Program-made: the position numbers and the translations under genes
The notes under the pieces: generated by a model
The model's input: the letters and a program-made list of their open reading frames with translations, nothing else
What the model was told of the DNA's origin: nothing
Databases searched by the model: none
Assembly: GCA_964035575.1 (NCBI GenBank)
Contig: OZ037883.1
Coordinates: 372,001 to 436,000, forward strand
Length of the DNA stretch: 64,000 nucleotides
Source of the DNA: Rhynchopus sp. YZ270_cl-10
Lineage: Eukaryota; Euglenozoa; Diplonemea; Diplonemida; Diplonemidae
Direction: 5' to 3'
Part shown: piece after piece, positions 62,992-64,000 of the stretch
Layout: each line of letters starts with the position of its first letter
How positions within the stretch are numbered: the stretch's first letter is position 1

Positions 62992-64000
62992 ACAGTGTGT
63001 CCCAGAATTAATGTCACCTGGCGACATTTTTGAAAAAAAATGCAAAAGTGGACAAATTTCGTGACATTTTGACCTTGTCGTGAAGAAAAAGTGTGTAGGG
63101 GGTGAAATATTTACATTGCAAGTACCCTTTTTGGCAAAAAAGGGTCTACAACAAAAAAAAGTGAAGTGGATAGTGGATAGTGTAAATGACTCTAGGACGC
63201 AGGCACGTAATGAAGTAAAAAACACATAGCCGCCTCCGCCCGTTGATAAGGTCAGGTCTACCCAGAAGCTTCACGCCTGGGGTGGGCAAAAAGGATCACG
63301 ACCAGCGGTAAGACTAAGCTCTACTTCTTCGAGGGATCGCTCAATGCGGAGAAGTACCGGACACTGTTGCAGAGCCCTCAAAGAGATAAAAGAACTCCTT
63401 CCTGACAGGAGCTACATCTTTCAGCAGGATAGGGCTCCCTGTCATACTGCCAACACTACTCAAGCCTTCCTCTCCACACAGCCTTTTTCGTTCCTACCCA
63501 AAGAAGACTGGCCAGGAAACTCCCCTGAAACTCCCCTCAATCCTATTGAAAACCTGTGGGCCAAGCTGCAGACTGCAGTCAACGAAAGGGAGCCCAAAGA
63601 CGTGGCGAAACTTAAACGTATCATTAACAAAGAATGGTCAAAGATGGACACGAGCTTCGTTGCAGGGTGCATCGAGTCAATGCCACGACGCCTAGAGGCA
63701 GTTCGCCAGTCGGAGGGGATGCACACAAAATATTAATACATGTTCTACTTGATTTTGTGCACGCCTATGTGTTTTTTACTTCATTACGTGCCTGCGTCCT
63801 AGAGTCATTTACACTATCCACTATCCACTTCACTTTTTTTTGTTGTAGACCCTTTTTTGCCAAAAAGGGTACTTGCAATGTAAATATTTCACCCCCTACA
63901 CACTTTTTCTTCACGACAAGATCAAAATGTCACGAAATTTGTCCACTTTTGCACTTTTTTTCAAAAATGTCGCCAGGTGACATTAATTCTGGGACACATT
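62992..64000 (+). mobile_element. Decayed Tc1/mariner-type DNA transposon with about 225-bp inverted repeats
   Basis: Left end CAGTGTGTCCCAGAATTAAT; inverted copies of about 225 bp occupy 62992-63222 and 63776-64000, the right one reaching the window edge within about two bases of its expected end. A remnant transposase lies between. The TIRs include a family A-like segment (GATAGTG...CTCTAGGACGCAGGCAC). The element is about 1.0 kb and non-autonomous. Confidence 0.9.
63255..63736 (+). pseudogene. Truncated Tc1/mariner transposase
   Basis: Recognisable pieces in order: HAWGG, then KTKLYFFEGSLNAEKYRTLL in one frame (about 63313-63372), then in another frame ALKEIKELLPDRSYIFQQDRA with the second catalytic Asp, and NPIENLW with the Glu, ending at TAA near 63736. 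Thirty-nine residues separate Asp and Glu, close to the DD37E/DD39D spacing. The N-terminal DNA-binding part and first Asp are missing and at least two frame changes occur, so no active enzyme is made. Confidence 0.85.

Overview
The window is nuclear DNA of a flagellated single-celled eukaryote that I cannot place to species. It holds a 13-kb dynein heavy chain, a kinesin-3-type motor, a transcription-type CDK, a two-pore K+ channel, two multi-membrane-span adenylyl cyclases, a KY-type transglutaminase-like protein and a Vps55/LEPROT homologue. Genes have few or no introns. The introns I could place are short (about 54-250 bp), mostly GTATGG/GTATGT/GTAAGT...CAG. The dynein gene has none. All protein genes except one 69-residue zinc-finger ORF lie on the minus strand, and many have a polypyrimidine tract and AG just before the start codon. 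This looks like same-strand gene arrays with spliced-leader acceptors (a Euglenozoa-like layout), but no spliced-leader RNA gene was seen, so this stays an inference.

Layout: 1-2.4 kb repeats; 2.4-4.4 K+ channel; 5.1-5.6 small N-acylated protein; 7.2-9.2 CDK; 11.0-11.7 VPS55; 12.0 zinc finger (+); 12.8-13.0 tRNA-Thr-like gene and a tRNA half; 14.9-15.4 unknown two-exon gene; 15.6-16.0 heptamer array; 16.4-19.9 kinesin; 20-26.4 repeats and MITE-like elements; 26.4-28.5 adenylyl cyclase 1; 29.1-33.9 a TIR-bounded composite element with fold-backs, a second heptamer array and 249-bp tandem repeats; 34.1-47.4 dynein heavy chain; 47.7-50.0 KY-type protein; 50-57 repeats with an octamer array and a third heptamer array; 57.4-57.8 small three-exon gene (tentative); 60.5-62.7 adenylyl cyclase 2; 63.0-64.0 a decayed Tc1/mariner-type transposon.

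Several proteins would fit a flagellum or membrane-signalling theme: dynein, kinesin, cAMP synthesis, a K+ channel with a Ca2+-binding-like loop, and an acylated small protein. There is no evidence that they are co-regulated beyond shared strand. The most striking protein observations are a full-length dynein whose main ATPase site (AAA1) has lost its catalytic residues, a KY-type protein with the catalytic Cys and His replaced, and cyclases that carry a second, dead cyclase-like domain. The most striking DNA observations are several families of short dispersed hairpins sharing a GCCTCT-type loop, three arrays of the same 7-bp unit plus one of an 8-bp unit (both carry GTAC), and a short element built from palindromes around CACGTACGTG.
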